Shown one piece after another: positions 1 through 7,252 of a stretch of 20,290 bases of DNA. The stretch is from JAJPJQ01 sp036522615 (GTDB taxonomy: Bacteria; Desulfobacterota; Binatia; UBA9968): positions 1-20,290 of the forward strand of contig DATDFN010000066.1 in the NCBI GenBank assembly GCA_036522615.1, given 5' to 3'. The notes below the pieces were generated by a model. It ran no database searches and was not told the origin of the DNA. It worked only from the letters and a program-made list of their open reading frames with translations. Each line of letters opens with the position of its first letter. Positions within the stretch are counted from its first letter, which is position 1. The translations under genes and the position numbers were made by a program.

Positions 1-233
1 TCGAGCGTCAAGCCCCACGCTTTGACCCAGCCCGCGGCGAGAATGCGGCCGGCCAGCGCGCGCGCCTCGCGCTCGTTCTTCGGGTCGCCGTAGGCGCGGT
101 AAAGCGCGGGGATGAAGTGCGACTCTTCGGGAAACGTCAACCGGGGATGCGAGCGCAGGAGATCGCGCAGCAGGCTGGTGCCGCTGCGCGGGCAGCCGAC
201 GATGAAAATCGGGGAATCGCTCGAAGGCGCCAT
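1..233 (-). CDS. Sulfotransferase family protein (N-terminal part, cut by window edge)
   Basis: Only the first 77 codons are present; the gene runs off the left edge. Near the N terminus (residues 14-26) sits CPRSGTSLLRDLL, the phosphosulfate-binding loop of PAPS-dependent sulfotransferases, followed by an S/T-rich LTFPEESHF stretch typical of the bacterial Sulfotransfer_3 group. Such enzymes move sulfate from PAPS to hydroxyl or amine groups of small molecules, lipids or glycans; the acceptor cannot be read from this fragment. The ATG at 231-233 is chosen because the binding loop follows almost at once, as in the family. It is divergent from the permease gene at 402. No clear ribosome-binding site precedes the ATG, and a promoter-like pair lies only a few bases upstream. 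Confidence 0.8.
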   Translation of the reverse strand, partial: MAPSSDSPIFIVGCPRSGTSLLRDLLRSHPRLTFPEESHFIPALYRAYGDPKNEREARALAGRILAAGWVKAWGLTL

Positions 234-243
234 TGAAGCCCGC

Positions 244-273
244 ACGTTATCCGCTTCGACCGGACACCGTCAA
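244..273 (-). promoter_or_regulatory. Possible sigma70-type promoter for the sulfotransferase gene
   Basis: On the minus strand a TTGACG box (268-273) is followed after 18 bases by TAACGT (244-249), or after 17 bases by ATAACG. A transcript would begin near 237, only about 4 bases before the ATG, so the mRNA would be almost leaderless. This rests on motif reading alone. Confidence 0.35.
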
Positions 274-401
274 TCTCGACTCGCGACCGTCTTCAACGCC
301 CTTTTTACCCTGCAGCGCGCGCGCCGATTTTAGCATTTTTTTAATCCTTCCCGCCGCGATTTTAATTTGGCCGCGCGCGCCGGGCCTCTTAACATCGAGG
401 C

Positions 402-2465
402 ATGAGCGCCTATTCTCCCGCCGCCGCCAAGCCGCGCAATCCGGTCAAACGCCTCATCTTCGGCAAACCCAAGGACCCGCTCGACCCGAAGGTCTTCCAT
501 CAGGTCTCGCTCGTCGCCTTCCTCGCCTGGGTCGGGCTCGGCTCGGACGGCCTCAGCTCGTCGGCGTACGGACCGGAAGAGGCGTTCCGCGCGCTCGGCG
601 ACCAGCACTATCTCGCCGTCGCGTTGATCCTCGCCACCAGCGTCACGATCTTCGTCATCGCTTACGCGTATTCGCGCATCATCGAGCATTTCCCGTTCGG
701 CGGCGGCGGCTACATCGTGGCGACGAAGCTGTTGGGCTCGGCGTTCGGCGTCGTCTCGGGCTCGGCGCTGGTCGTCGATTACATTCTCACGATCTCGGTC
801 TCGATCGCGGCCGCGGCCGACGCGATCTTCAGCATTCTGCCTCACGACCTGCACGCCTGGAAATTGACCGTCGAGTTCGCCGCGATCGGCATGTTCATGC
901 TGATGAACATACGCGGCGTCAAGGAATCCGTCACGGTGATCGCGCCGATTTTCCTTCTTTTCATCCTCACGCACGTCGTCGTCATCGTCGGCACGATCGC
1001 GCTCCATTTCGGCGCGATCCCGCAGGTCGCCGGCGAAGTGCGCGCCGGCTTCGCGCACGGCGTCTCGACCTTGGGCTGGGGCGGTCTCGCCGCGCTCTTC
1101 CTCTTCGCCTACACGCGCGGCGCCGGAACGTACACCGGCATCGAGGCGGTCTCGAACGGGCTCCAGATCATGCGCGAGCCGACCGTCGAGACCGGCAAAA
1201 AGACGATGCTCTACATGGCGACCTCGCTCGCGCTCACCGCTTGCGGGATTCTCCTCTGCTACCTGCTCATCCACGCGGCGCCGGTCGAGGGCAAGACGAT
1301 GAATGCCGTTCTCATCGAGACCTTCGCCGCCGGTTTTCGCTGGGGCGCGCTGCCGCTCGGCCACTGGATCATCGTCCTCACGCTCGCGAGCGAGGCGGCG
1401 ATTCTTTTCATCGCCGCGCAGACGGGCCTCATCGACGGCCCGCGCGTCATGGCGAACATGGCCGCGGATTCCTGGCTGCCGCACCGCTTCGCGCATCTCT
1501 CCGAACGCCTCACCGTACAGAACGGCGTCGTGCTGATATCGACCTCCGCGGCGCTGACGCTTCTCTACACCGGCGGCGAGACCAGCCTGCTCGTGCTCAT
1601 GTACTCGATCAACGTGTTCCTCACGTTCTCGCTGTCGGAGTCCGGGATGGTGCGGTATTGGATGCACCACCGCAAAGAGTATCCCGATTGGAAGCGCCAC
1701 ATCTCGATTCACATCACGGGTCTCATCCTCTGTCTTTCCATCCTCGCGGTGATGATCGTCGAGAAATTCACCGAGGGCGGCTGGGTCACGATGGCGATCA
1801 CCGCGGGCTTCATCTCCCTCTGCTACGCGGTCAAAACACACTACGACCGCGTGCGCATGGCGCTCAAAGGACTCGACGAGACGCTGATCAATATCCCGTT
1901 TCGGCCGGACCTCCGCCCGGTGCCGGCGAAGCAGCCGCATGCGCCGACCGCGGTCGTCATCGCGCGGGGATTCGACGGCGTGACGATCCATACGCTGCTC
2001 AACATTCAAAGGCTGTTTCCGAATCACTTTAAGAACATCGTCTTCGTCTCCGTCGGCGTCATCGACTCGGGCCGCTTCAAAGGCGCGCGCGAGATCGAGA
2101 ATCTCAAGAAAGCGAAAGAAGAGGACATGAAGAGCCTGGTCGAGTTCGCGAACGCGCTCGGCTGGTACGCCGAATCGCGCTTCACGCTGGGCGTCGACCT
2201 CCTCGCGGAGCTGGAGAAGCTCTGCAACGAATCGGTGCGCGATTTTCCGACGGCGGTCTTTTTCGCCGGCAAGCTCGTGTTCGAGCGCGAGTCGCTCTTT
2301 TCGCGCCTGCTGCACAACCAGACGCCGTACGCGCTCCAGCGCAGGCTCTACTTCAGCGGGCACAACATGATGATTCTGCCGATCCGCGTCTACATCACGC
2401 GGCCGGGTCGACCGGAGCCCGATCGAGTCACGCCGCGAATATTGAGCAAGACGGCTGCGTCATGA
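402..2465 (+). CDS. APC-superfamily permease with cytoplasmic C-terminal domain, KimA-like (probable K+ importer)
   Basis: A 687-residue protein with about 12 hydrophobic helices in residues 30-480 and a soluble C-terminal part (about 500-670). The first helix carries GSDGLSSSAYGPEE, matching the SSDALSSVAYGTEQ signature of Bacillus KimA (YdaO). FPFGGGGYIV and GSALVVDYILTISVSIAAAADA also match that family, in which KimA acts as a K+/H+ symporter. The C-terminal region is compatible with a USP-like regulatory domain. Potassium as substrate is inferred from this similarity and from the KdpD/KdpE-like pair downstream; a broader amino-acid permease role cannot be excluded. Its stop codon overlaps the next start (ATGA). 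The plus-strand spacer upstream has AT-rich tracts but no convincing promoter or c-di-AMP riboswitch. Confidence 0.8.
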   Translation: MSAYSPAAAKPRNPVKRLIFGKPKDPLDPKVFHQVSLVAFLAWVGLGSDGLSSSAYGPEEAFRALGDQHYLAVALILATSVTIFVIAYAYSRIIEHFPFGGGGYIVATKLLGSAFGVVSGSALVVDYILTISVSIAAAADAIFSILPHDLHAWKLTVEFAAIGMFMLMNIRGVKESVTVIAPIFLLFILTHVVVIVGTIALHFGAIPQVAGEVRAGFAHGVSTLGWGGLAALFLFAYTRGAGTYTGIEAVSNGLQIMREPTVETGKKTMLYMATSLALTACGILLCYLLIHAAPVEGKTMNAVLIETFAAGFRWGALPLGHWIIVLTLASEAAILFIAAQTGLIDGPRVMANMAADSWLPHRFAHLSERLTVQNGVVLISTSAALTLLYTGGETSLLVLMYSINVFLTFSLSESGMVRYWMHHRKEYPDWKRHISIHITGLILCLSILAVMIVEKFTEGGWVTMAITAGFISLCYAVKTHYDRVRMALKGLDETLINIPFRPDLRPVPAKQPHAPTAVVIARGFDGVTIHTLLNIQRLFPNHFKNIVFVSVGVIDSGRFKGAREIENLKKAKEEDMKSLVEFANALGWYAESRFTLGVDLLAELEKLCNESVRDFPTAVFFAGKLVFERESLFSRLLHNQTPYALQRRLYFSGHNMMILPIRVYITRPGRPEPDRVTPRILSKTAAS

Positions 2466-2791
2466 TCCCGCATTTCACCGTTCACGAGCCGGAGGCCGAC
2501 CAGGCCGTCCGCCGGCTGCTCGAAGCGCATCGGCGCTACGCGCGGATGAGCGGCGCGAAGACTTTCGCGCTGCATCTCCTCGCTTTGGTCAGTCTGGCGC
2601 TCTGGATCGGCGCGATGTGGCCCGCCGTTGTCCCGATGCCGGTCCTCGACGACGCCCTGGCCGTCTGGATCGCGGTCCTTTGTTTCGCTGTTCTTACAAG
2701 CATCGAGGAGTGGCTGTGGCGCCGGCGCGTGGCGCGATACCAGTTCGACCGACAGGCCATGCGTGGCGGCGCGCGTGATGATGGCGAATGA
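2462..2791 (+). CDS. Small two-helix membrane protein, unknown function
   Basis: A 109-residue protein whose ATG overlaps the permease stop codon by four bases, implying translational coupling. It has an N-terminal soluble segment with a possible amphipathic helix (residues 10-30), two hydrophobic helices (about 34-56 and 64-82) and an Arg-rich C-terminal tail (WRRRVARYQFDR). I do not recognise a family. The coupling suggests an accessory or regulatory subunit of the permease, which is inference. A 2TM-domain protein is another possible label. Confidence 0.65.
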   Translation: MIPHFTVHEPEADQAVRRLLEAHRRYARMSGAKTFALHLLALVSLALWIGAMWPAVVPMPVLDDALAVWIAVLCFAVLTSIEEWLWRRRVARYQFDRQAMRGGARDDGE

Positions 2792-2807
2792 CCTGCCGGC
2801 GCCTCCC

Positions 2808-2837
2808 TTCAAACGATGCCCGCACCTGATATATACT
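2808..2837 (+). promoter_or_regulatory. Possible promoter of the histidine kinase-response regulator pair
   Basis: TTCAAA (2808-2813), an 18-base gap, then TATACT (2832-2837), in an AT-rich island within very GC-rich surroundings. A start near 2844 would exclude the upstream ATG at 2816 and favour the kinase ATG at 2933. Confidence 0.4.
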
Positions 2838-2932
2838 TTCGCATAACGAACCGGGCAGCGCGCAGCGATCTTCCGAAAGACGGAGCGCCACCTTATGCGG
2901 TCCGCGCGCGCCGCCGCCCGGTCGTAGAAGCC

Positions 2933-4408
2933 ATGAGCGAATTCGTCTTAGCGGGTATTTTGATCGCGCTTGTCACCGGCGTCTCGTTCGCGCTCGAGCC
3001 GCTCACCGGCTATGTCTCGGTCGCTCTCCTTTATCTGCTCCTCGTAGTCGCGCTCGGTCTCAGGATGCGGCGCGGCACCGTGTTGGCTGTCGCCGCCGCG
3101 AGCGCGCTCCTGTGGAATTTCGTTTTCATCCCGCCGCGGCTGACGTTCTACATCGACAAGGTCGAAGACGGCATGATGTTCGCGACGTTCTTCATCGTCG
3201 CTATCGCCATGGGCCATTTGACGAGCCGCCTGCGCCGCACCGAGCTTGCCGAGCGGCGGCGCGAGCGGCGCACGGCCGCCTTATATGAACTGGCGCATCA
3301 AGCCGCCTTTGCTACCGACCTGGAATCAGGGCTCCTTGCCGCGGTAAAATTGATTGAATCGATTTTTGCCGCCCCCGCCGCCCTTTATCTCCGGACGCAG
3401 GATCACGCGCTTTCTTCCGCGCCGCACGCAGCGAGCACGCTTGTTTTGTCGCCGCCGGAGTTGCGCGAGGCCGCGCGCGTATTTGCGGGCGGCGCGGATT
3501 CCGCAGGCAACGCGCCCGCAAAGTCCCGGCTCCTGCACATCCCGTTGCAAGGCCGCACCGCGACGATGGGCGTTCTTTCTATCCGTGTTGCGTCGGCCGC
3601 GTTTGACCCCGATGAAAAGGAATTGTTGGCCGCTTTCGCAGTGCTGATCGGCCTGACGCTCGAGAAAGACCATGTTGTGGAGGCGCTGAAACGCGCACAG
3701 ATTCTCGAAGCTTCGGAGCGCTTTAGCCGGACGCTTCTCGACAGCGTCTCGCACGAGCTCAAGACGCCGTTGGCGGCGGTGCACGCGGGGATCGACGGCC
3801 TGGAGCGGCAGATCGGCGGCGAAAAGCCCGCGGCGACGCTCGCGGAGATGCGCGCCGCGGTGCGGCGGCTTCGCCGCGTGATCGACAATCTCCTCGACAT
3901 GACGCGCATCGAAGCGGGCGTGATCGAGCCGAAGCTCGACTGGTGCGACCCGAGCGATCTGGTCCATGAGGCGATCGCGCTCGCGGGCGACGCGCTCGCG
4001 GCGCATGACGTCGAGATCGAAGGCGTCGACGGGTTGCCGATGGTGAAGCTCGATCAGCCGCTGATCGAGCAGGCGCTGTCCAACATTCTGCTCAACGCCG
4101 CCGCCTGGAGCGGCGCCGGGACGAAGATCACGGTCCGCGCGCGCGTGAGCGAAGGAAAATTCGTGCTTTCGGTTCTCGACGAAGGACCCGGGCTGCAGAA
4201 CGGCGACGTGCGCCGCGTATTCGAGAAATTCTACCGCGCGCCCGGCGCGCGCACCGGCGGCACGGGGCTCGGGCTCTCGATCGTGGAAGGCTTCGTGCGC
4301 GCGCACGGCGGCAGCGTCCGCGCCGCCAATCGACTGTCGGGCGGCGCCGAGTTCACGCTCGAGCTTCCGGTCGAGACGATGCGCGCCGAGCTGGGAGAGC
4401 TCGCATGA
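2933..4408 (+). CDS. DUF4118/KdpD-like sensor histidine kinase lacking the KdpD N-terminal sensor
   Basis: A 491-residue membrane histidine kinase. Residues 4-100 form four helices of the DUF4118 type seen in KdpD, including the FVFIPPRLTFYI loop. A GAF-like stretch (about 120-260) follows, then SHELKTPL with the phospho-accepting His at about 274, an N-box (NILLNAAA, about 384), and the G-boxes DEGPGL and GGTGLGLSI. KdpD normally carries an N-terminal nucleotide-binding and USP region of about 400 residues; none is present here. The start at 2933 puts the first helix at the N terminus; an in-frame ATG at 2816 would add 39 non-conserved residues and lies upstream of the likely promoter. Its stop overlaps the response regulator start by four bases. 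Cognate kinase of that regulator; the signal is unknown. Confidence 0.88.
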   Translation: MSEFVLAGILIALVTGVSFALEPLTGYVSVALLYLLLVVALGLRMRRGTVLAVAAASALLWNFVFIPPRLTFYIDKVEDGMMFATFFIVAIAMGHLTSRLRRTELAERRRERRTAALYELAHQAAFATDLESGLLAAVKLIESIFAAPAALYLRTQDHALSSAPHAASTLVLSPPELREAARVFAGGADSAGNAPAKSRLLHIPLQGRTATMGVLSIRVASAAFDPDEKELLAAFAVLIGLTLEKDHVVEALKRAQILEASERFSRTLLDSVSHELKTPLAAVHAGIDGLERQIGGEKPAATLAEMRAAVRRLRRVIDNLLDMTRIEAGVIEPKLDWCDPSDLVHEAIALAGDALAAHDVEIEGVDGLPMVKLDQPLIEQALSNILLNAAAWSGAGTKITVRARVSEGKFVLSVLDEGPGLQNGDVRRVFEKFYRAPGARTGGTGLGLSIVEGFVRAHGGSVRAANRLSGGAEFTLELPVETMRAELGELA

Positions 4409-5100
4409 GCGAGAAAGCCACCGCCCTCATCGTCGACGACGAGGTGCAGATCCGGCGCCTGGCGCGCGTGGTTCTCGAAGCGGACGGCTACCGCGTGCTG
4501 GAGTCCGAGAGCGGCGAGCAGGGGCTGGCCGACATCGCGCTGCGCCGCCCCGACGTGGTGCTGCTCGATCTCGGCCTGCCGAAGCTCGACGGCGTCGCGG
4601 TGCTGAAGCGCCTGCGCGAATGGAGCCGTGTGCCCGTTCTCGTGCTCTCGGTGCGCGACCGGCCGGAGGACAAGGTCGCCGCGCTCGACGCCGGCGCCGA
4701 CGATTACATCCCGAAGCCTTTCGAGGCCGCCGAGCTGCTCGCGCGGCTGCGCGCGGTGCAGCGCCGCGTCGGCTCGGAAAAGGACGAGCCCTATTTCCGC
4801 GCCGGGCACCTCGGCATCGACTTCGCCGCGCACACGGTCACTGTCAAAGGCAAAGAGGTCAAGCTCACCGCGACCGAGTACGCTATGCTGAAGATTCTGG
4901 CGCAGCACGCCGGCAAAGTCGTCACGCACAAACAGCTCCTGCGCGAGGTTTGGGGGCCGAACGCGGAGGAGCAGTCGCAGTACCTCCGCGTCTACATGAC
5001 GCATCTGAGAAAAAAGATCGAGACGCCCGGCGCCAAGGACAAGCTCCTGCGCACGGAGAGCGGCATCGGCTACCGCCTGGTCTTGCCCGCCAAAGAGTAG
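4405..5100 (+). CDS. KdpE-like OmpR-family response regulator
   Basis: A 231-residue two-domain regulator. The receiver has D11/D12, phospho-acceptor D55 (VVLLDLGLPKLDG), S82 at the switch position and K104 (YIPKPF). The C-terminal winged helix contains LTATEYAMLKIL and VTHKQLLREVWG, the recognition region typical of KdpE (TPIEYRLL, LTHRQLL). It starts inside the kinase stop codon, so the two are co-translated. In KdpE systems the target is kdpFABC; here no Kdp ATPase genes are visible and the adjacent permease gene is the obvious candidate target (inference). It converges with ispD. Confidence 0.9.
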   Translation: MSEKATALIVDDEVQIRRLARVVLEADGYRVLESESGEQGLADIALRRPDVVLLDLGLPKLDGVAVLKRLREWSRVPVLVLSVRDRPEDKVAALDAGADDYIPKPFEAAELLARLRAVQRRVGSEKDEPYFRAGHLGIDFAAHTVTVKGKEVKLTATEYAMLKILAQHAGKVVTHKQLLREVWGPNAEEQSQYLRVYMTHLRKKIETPGAKDKLLRTESGIGYRLVLPAKE

Positions 5101-5125
5101 AAAGAAAATTGCCGCGGCGCGCGGC
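5101..5125 (-). terminator. Probable intrinsic terminator of ispD
   Basis: Read on the minus strand just after the ispD stop, a 6-bp GC stem (GCCGCG/CGCGGC, 5111-5125, 3-base loop) is followed by AATTTTCTTT. It sits in the 28-bp gap between convergent genes. Confidence 0.5.
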
Positions 5126-5128
5126 CGG

Positions 5129-5824
5129 CTACGGCTTGCCGGCAGGCTGGCGGAGGAGCGCTTCGGCGAGCTCGAGATCTTCCGGCGTCGTGATCTTGAT
5201 ATTGCGCCGATCGCCTTCCACGACCACGACCGTCTTGCCCAGCCGCTCCACCAGCATCGCGTCGTCGGTCGCTTCGACGCCGTCGCTCTCCGCGCCGCGG
5301 TGCGCTTCGCGCAGCAGCCCGACGCGGAACGCTTGCGGCGTCTGGATCGCCCAGAGCGATTCGCGCGGCGGCGTCGCTTCGATGCGCCGCTCCGCCGACA
5401 CGGTCTTGATCGTATCGGCGACCGGCACGCCGACGACGGCCGCGCCGTCCTTCGCCGCGGCGTCGATACAGCGATGAATGAGATCAGCCGACACCAGCGG
5501 CCGCACGGCGTCGTGCACGACGACGATCTCGCAGTCGGCGTCGACGAGATCGAGACCGCGCGCGACCGAATCCTGCCGCCGCGGCCCGCCGTTTTGCAGC
5601 GTCCATTCGAGCCGGCCGAGATCGCTCGCGCGGAGCACGCGCTCGAAGCGCGGCCGCTCTTTTTCCGCCACGACGACGATCGCCCTGCCTACGCGCGACG
5701 CCGCGAAAGCGGCGAGCGTGTGGAGCAGGACGGGCCGGCCGCAGAGCGGAAGCAGCGGCTTCGGCGCTCCGGCGCCCATCCGCTTTCCTTCTCCCGCGGC
5801 GACGATCACGGCGTTGATGCGCAT
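5129..5824 (-). CDS. ispD: 2-C-methyl-D-erythritol 4-phosphate cytidylyltransferase
   Basis: A 231-residue IspD, the family's usual length. It converts MEP and CTP to CDP-methylerythritol in the non-mevalonate isoprenoid pathway (cytosol). The N-terminal nucleotide-binding loop VAAGEGKRMG (R15) and the downstream PKP Lys (K22) correspond to the CTP-contacting Arg and Lys; PKP replaces the more usual PKQ. VVHDAVRPLVS, IQTPQAF and ATDDAMLVE are the other family motifs. The ATG at 5822-5824 has a GAGG ribosome-binding site a few bases upstream. It follows carD on the same strand, a widespread arrangement, but the ispF that often follows (Mycobacterium carD-ispD-ispF) is absent here. Confidence 0.95.
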   Translation of the reverse strand: MRINAVIVAAGEGKRMGAGAPKPLLPLCGRPVLLHTLAAFAASRVGRAIVVVAEKERPRFERVLRASDLGRLEWTLQNGGPRRQDSVARGLDLVDADCEIVVVHDAVRPLVSADLIHRCIDAAAKDGAAVVGVPVADTIKTVSAERRIEATPPRESLWAIQTPQAFRVGLLREAHRGAESDGVEATDDAMLVERLGKTVVVVEGDRRNIKITTPEDLELAEALLRQPAGKP

Positions 5825-5831
5825 CGGACCT

Positions 5832-5867
5832 CGTTAAAATAAAAAAGCCGGGGGAACTTCCCCCGGC
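5832..5867 (-). terminator. Intrinsic terminator between carD and ispD
   Basis: An 8-bp stem (GCCGGGGG at 5847-5854 with CCCCCGGC at 5860-5867, loop AACTT, extendable by two A-T pairs) is followed on the minus strand by T6-A-T4. It lies after carD and ends about 8 bases before the ispD ATG, overlapping the ispD leader. It lacks a T-run on the plus strand, so it is unidirectional. Confidence 0.85.
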
Positions 5868-5900
5868 CGTAAAAAACTGTCGCTTGTCGAATCCGGAAAA

Positions 5901-6383
5901 TCAATGCGTGAAGATATGGCGCAGCTCCTCCATGATCTTGTCCTCGGAGTGCGACCGCGCGATCGAGAGCTCTTTCACCAGAAGATTCTTGGCGGTGTCG
6001 AGCATCTTGCGCTCGCCGAACGAAAGCTCCTTGTCGCCCTTCAAGACGAACAAGTCGCGCAGCACCTTGGCGATCTCGAGGATCGATCCCGTCTTGATCT
6101 TTTCGGTGTACTCGCGGTAGCGGCGGTTCCAGGTTTGCTGATCGCTTTCGATTTTTTTCTGGCGGAGGACTTTGTAGACTTGGGATACCATGTTGCGGTC
6201 GATGACTTTTCTCAACCCGACCGAGTCGACGTTGTCGACAGGGATCATGATCTTCATATCGCTGTCGAGAATTCTGAGCATGTAAAATCTTTTTTCTGTG
6301 CCGGAGATGACCTGACTGCGGATCGCTTCGATCTGCCCTACGCCGTGCGCGGGGTAAACCACTTTCTCGCCGACTTTAAACAT
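5901..6383 (-). CDS. carD: CarD/CdnL-family RNA polymerase-binding transcription regulator
   Basis: A 160-residue CarD-type protein. The N-terminal RNAP-interaction (Tudor-like) part reads FKVGEKVVYPAHGVGQIEAI (residues 2-21) with FYMLRI and IMIPVDN. The helical C-terminal domain includes W85 in QQTWNRRYRE, matching the conserved Trp that wedges into the open promoter in Mycobacterium and Thermus CarD. The protein stabilises open complexes and is usually a global activator of rRNA and housekeeping promoters. The ATG has an AGGAGGG ribosome-binding site 5-6 bases upstream. Gene order carD-ispD is widely conserved. The leader upstream carries a strong promoter followed at once by a terminator-like hairpin. 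Confidence 0.93.
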   Translation of the reverse strand: MFKVGEKVVYPAHGVGQIEAIRSQVISGTEKRFYMLRILDSDMKIMIPVDNVDSVGLRKVIDRNMVSQVYKVLRQKKIESDQQTWNRRYREYTEKIKTGSILEIAKVLRDLFVLKGDKELSFGERKMLDTAKNLLVKELSIARSHSEDKIMEELRHIFTH

Positions 6384-6545
6384 GGTTCCCTCCTAAAAAG
6401 ATTGGGGCACATCCGACGGTCGGGACACTCGGAATCGCGCGGCTAAAACGGAACGAGAGGGAGGGACAAAGTCGGCGGGCGAATGTCGACGGTTCGCGTG
6501 TGGGCACTAGCGCAGTCACAATCCCGTTTAACCCTGTTGGTGTGC

Positions 6546-6579
6546 AAAAAATTTAGCGGCCTAACATACAGGCCGCTAA
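6546..6579 (-). terminator. Intrinsic terminator or attenuator in the carD leader
   Basis: A perfect 10-bp inverted repeat (TTAGCGGCCT at 6553-6562, AGGCCGCTAA at 6570-6579, 7-base loop) is followed on the minus strand by a run of six T. It lies about 150 bases after the rimI stop but only about 14 bases after the predicted start of the 6600-6628 promoter. Confidence 0.8.
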
Positions 6580-6599
6580 CAATTCTCGAACGATTATTA

Positions 6600-6628
6600 A
6601 GTATACACGGCGGCTAGAAGGCCGTCAA
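6600..6628 (-). promoter_or_regulatory. Strong sigma70-type promoter upstream of carD
   Basis: On the minus strand TTGACG (6623-6628), exactly 17 bases, then TATACT (6600-6605). Transcription would start near 6593, just before the 6579-6553 hairpin, and read towards carD. Confidence 0.65.
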
Positions 6629-6732
6629 GGGACGCGAGGGCGCTAACGAGGGATCAATGAAGTTTGGGTAACTTATAGATTAATTCTCATGTAGAAGTTG
6701 AATAATTAAACTTCCTGTAAGACATGCAGTGC

Positions 6733-7209
6733 CTAGCGGTCCTCCAGCTCCAGCGCCATGACCAGAGCGTCTTCACCGTCGTCGGAATAGTAGCCCTTGC
6801 GCATCCCTTTCGCCGCGAAGCCGAGCGCTTGGTAAAGCCGCTGCGCCGCCTCGTTCGATTTCCGCACTTCAAGCGTCACGCGCGCGAGTTTCTGGCGCCT
6901 GGCGTCCGCAATAACCGCCTGCAGCAGCGCGCGGCCGATGCCGCGCCGGCGGTATGCCGGAGCGACAGCCAGATTGTGGATGTCGATCTCGCGCGGCAGC
7001 AGCCAATAGATGACGTAGCCGACGGCGCGCCCGTCGATGAGCGCGAGATGCGAGCGCGCGCACACGACCTTGAGCTCCTGAACAAAGAAGCTGGCGCTCC
7101 AAGGAAAGGTGAAGGACGCGCGTTCGATCTCCAGAATTTCCGCGAGATCGGCGGACTCCATCGGGCGGAAGCGAAGGTTCGCCGCCGTGCGCGGAAACGC
7201 GCGGTCCAC
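6733..7209 (-). CDS. rimI: Ribosomal protein S18-alanine N-acetyltransferase (RimI-type GNAT)
   Basis: A 158-residue GNAT-fold acetyltransferase. The acetyl-CoA loop is RRRGIGRAL, preceded by IHNLAVAPAYR. LEVRKSNEAAQRLYQALGF and RKGYYSDDGEDALVMAL match the RimI C-terminal region with its conserved Glu and Tyr. RimI acetylates the N-terminal Ala of S18 in the cytosol. The start used is a GTG at 7207-7209; the first ATG (residue 17) would cut into the GNAT core. Its ribosome-binding site is poor. It lies 43 bases after the ferredoxin-fusion gene on the same strand and is probably co-transcribed with it. Confidence 0.88.
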   Translation of the reverse strand: MDRAFPRTAANLRFRPMESADLAEILEIERASFTFPWSASFFVQELKVVCARSHLALIDGRAVGYVIYWLLPREIDIHNLAVAPAYRRRGIGRALLQAVIADARRQKLARVTLEVRKSNEAAQRLYQALGFAAKGMRKGYYSDDGEDALVMALELEDR

Positions 7210-7252
7210 CCTGCGTGGTTTGTCGATGAAGGCGTTGGGCTCTAATTTCGGC

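Larger units (their letters stand above)
6384..6732 (-). other. Long intergenic region upstream of carD (349 bp)
   Basis: No coding sequence is evident. In the minus direction it holds, in order: an AT-rich stretch after the rimI stop, a near-consensus promoter (6600-6628), a perfect 10-bp hairpin with T-run (6546-6579), then about 160 bases of GC-rich leader ending in the carD ribosome-binding site. The hairpin could be the rimI terminator, a carD attenuator, or the end of a very short RNA. Confidence 0.6.

Noticed and set aside
234..401. c-di-AMP (ydaO-type) riboswitch upstream of the KimA-like permease
   Set aside because: Bacillus kimA has one, but the 168-base spacer is too short and shows none of the conserved riboswitch core.
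330..2363. Long open frame on the minus strand opposite the permease
   Set aside because: It mirrors the codon structure of the permease gene; its translation is Arg/Asp/Glu-rich low-complexity with no motif, while the plus-strand frame has clear family signatures.
5101..5128. Bidirectional terminator for the response regulator and ispD
   Set aside because: The T-run exists only in the minus direction; on the plus strand no T-run follows the stem.
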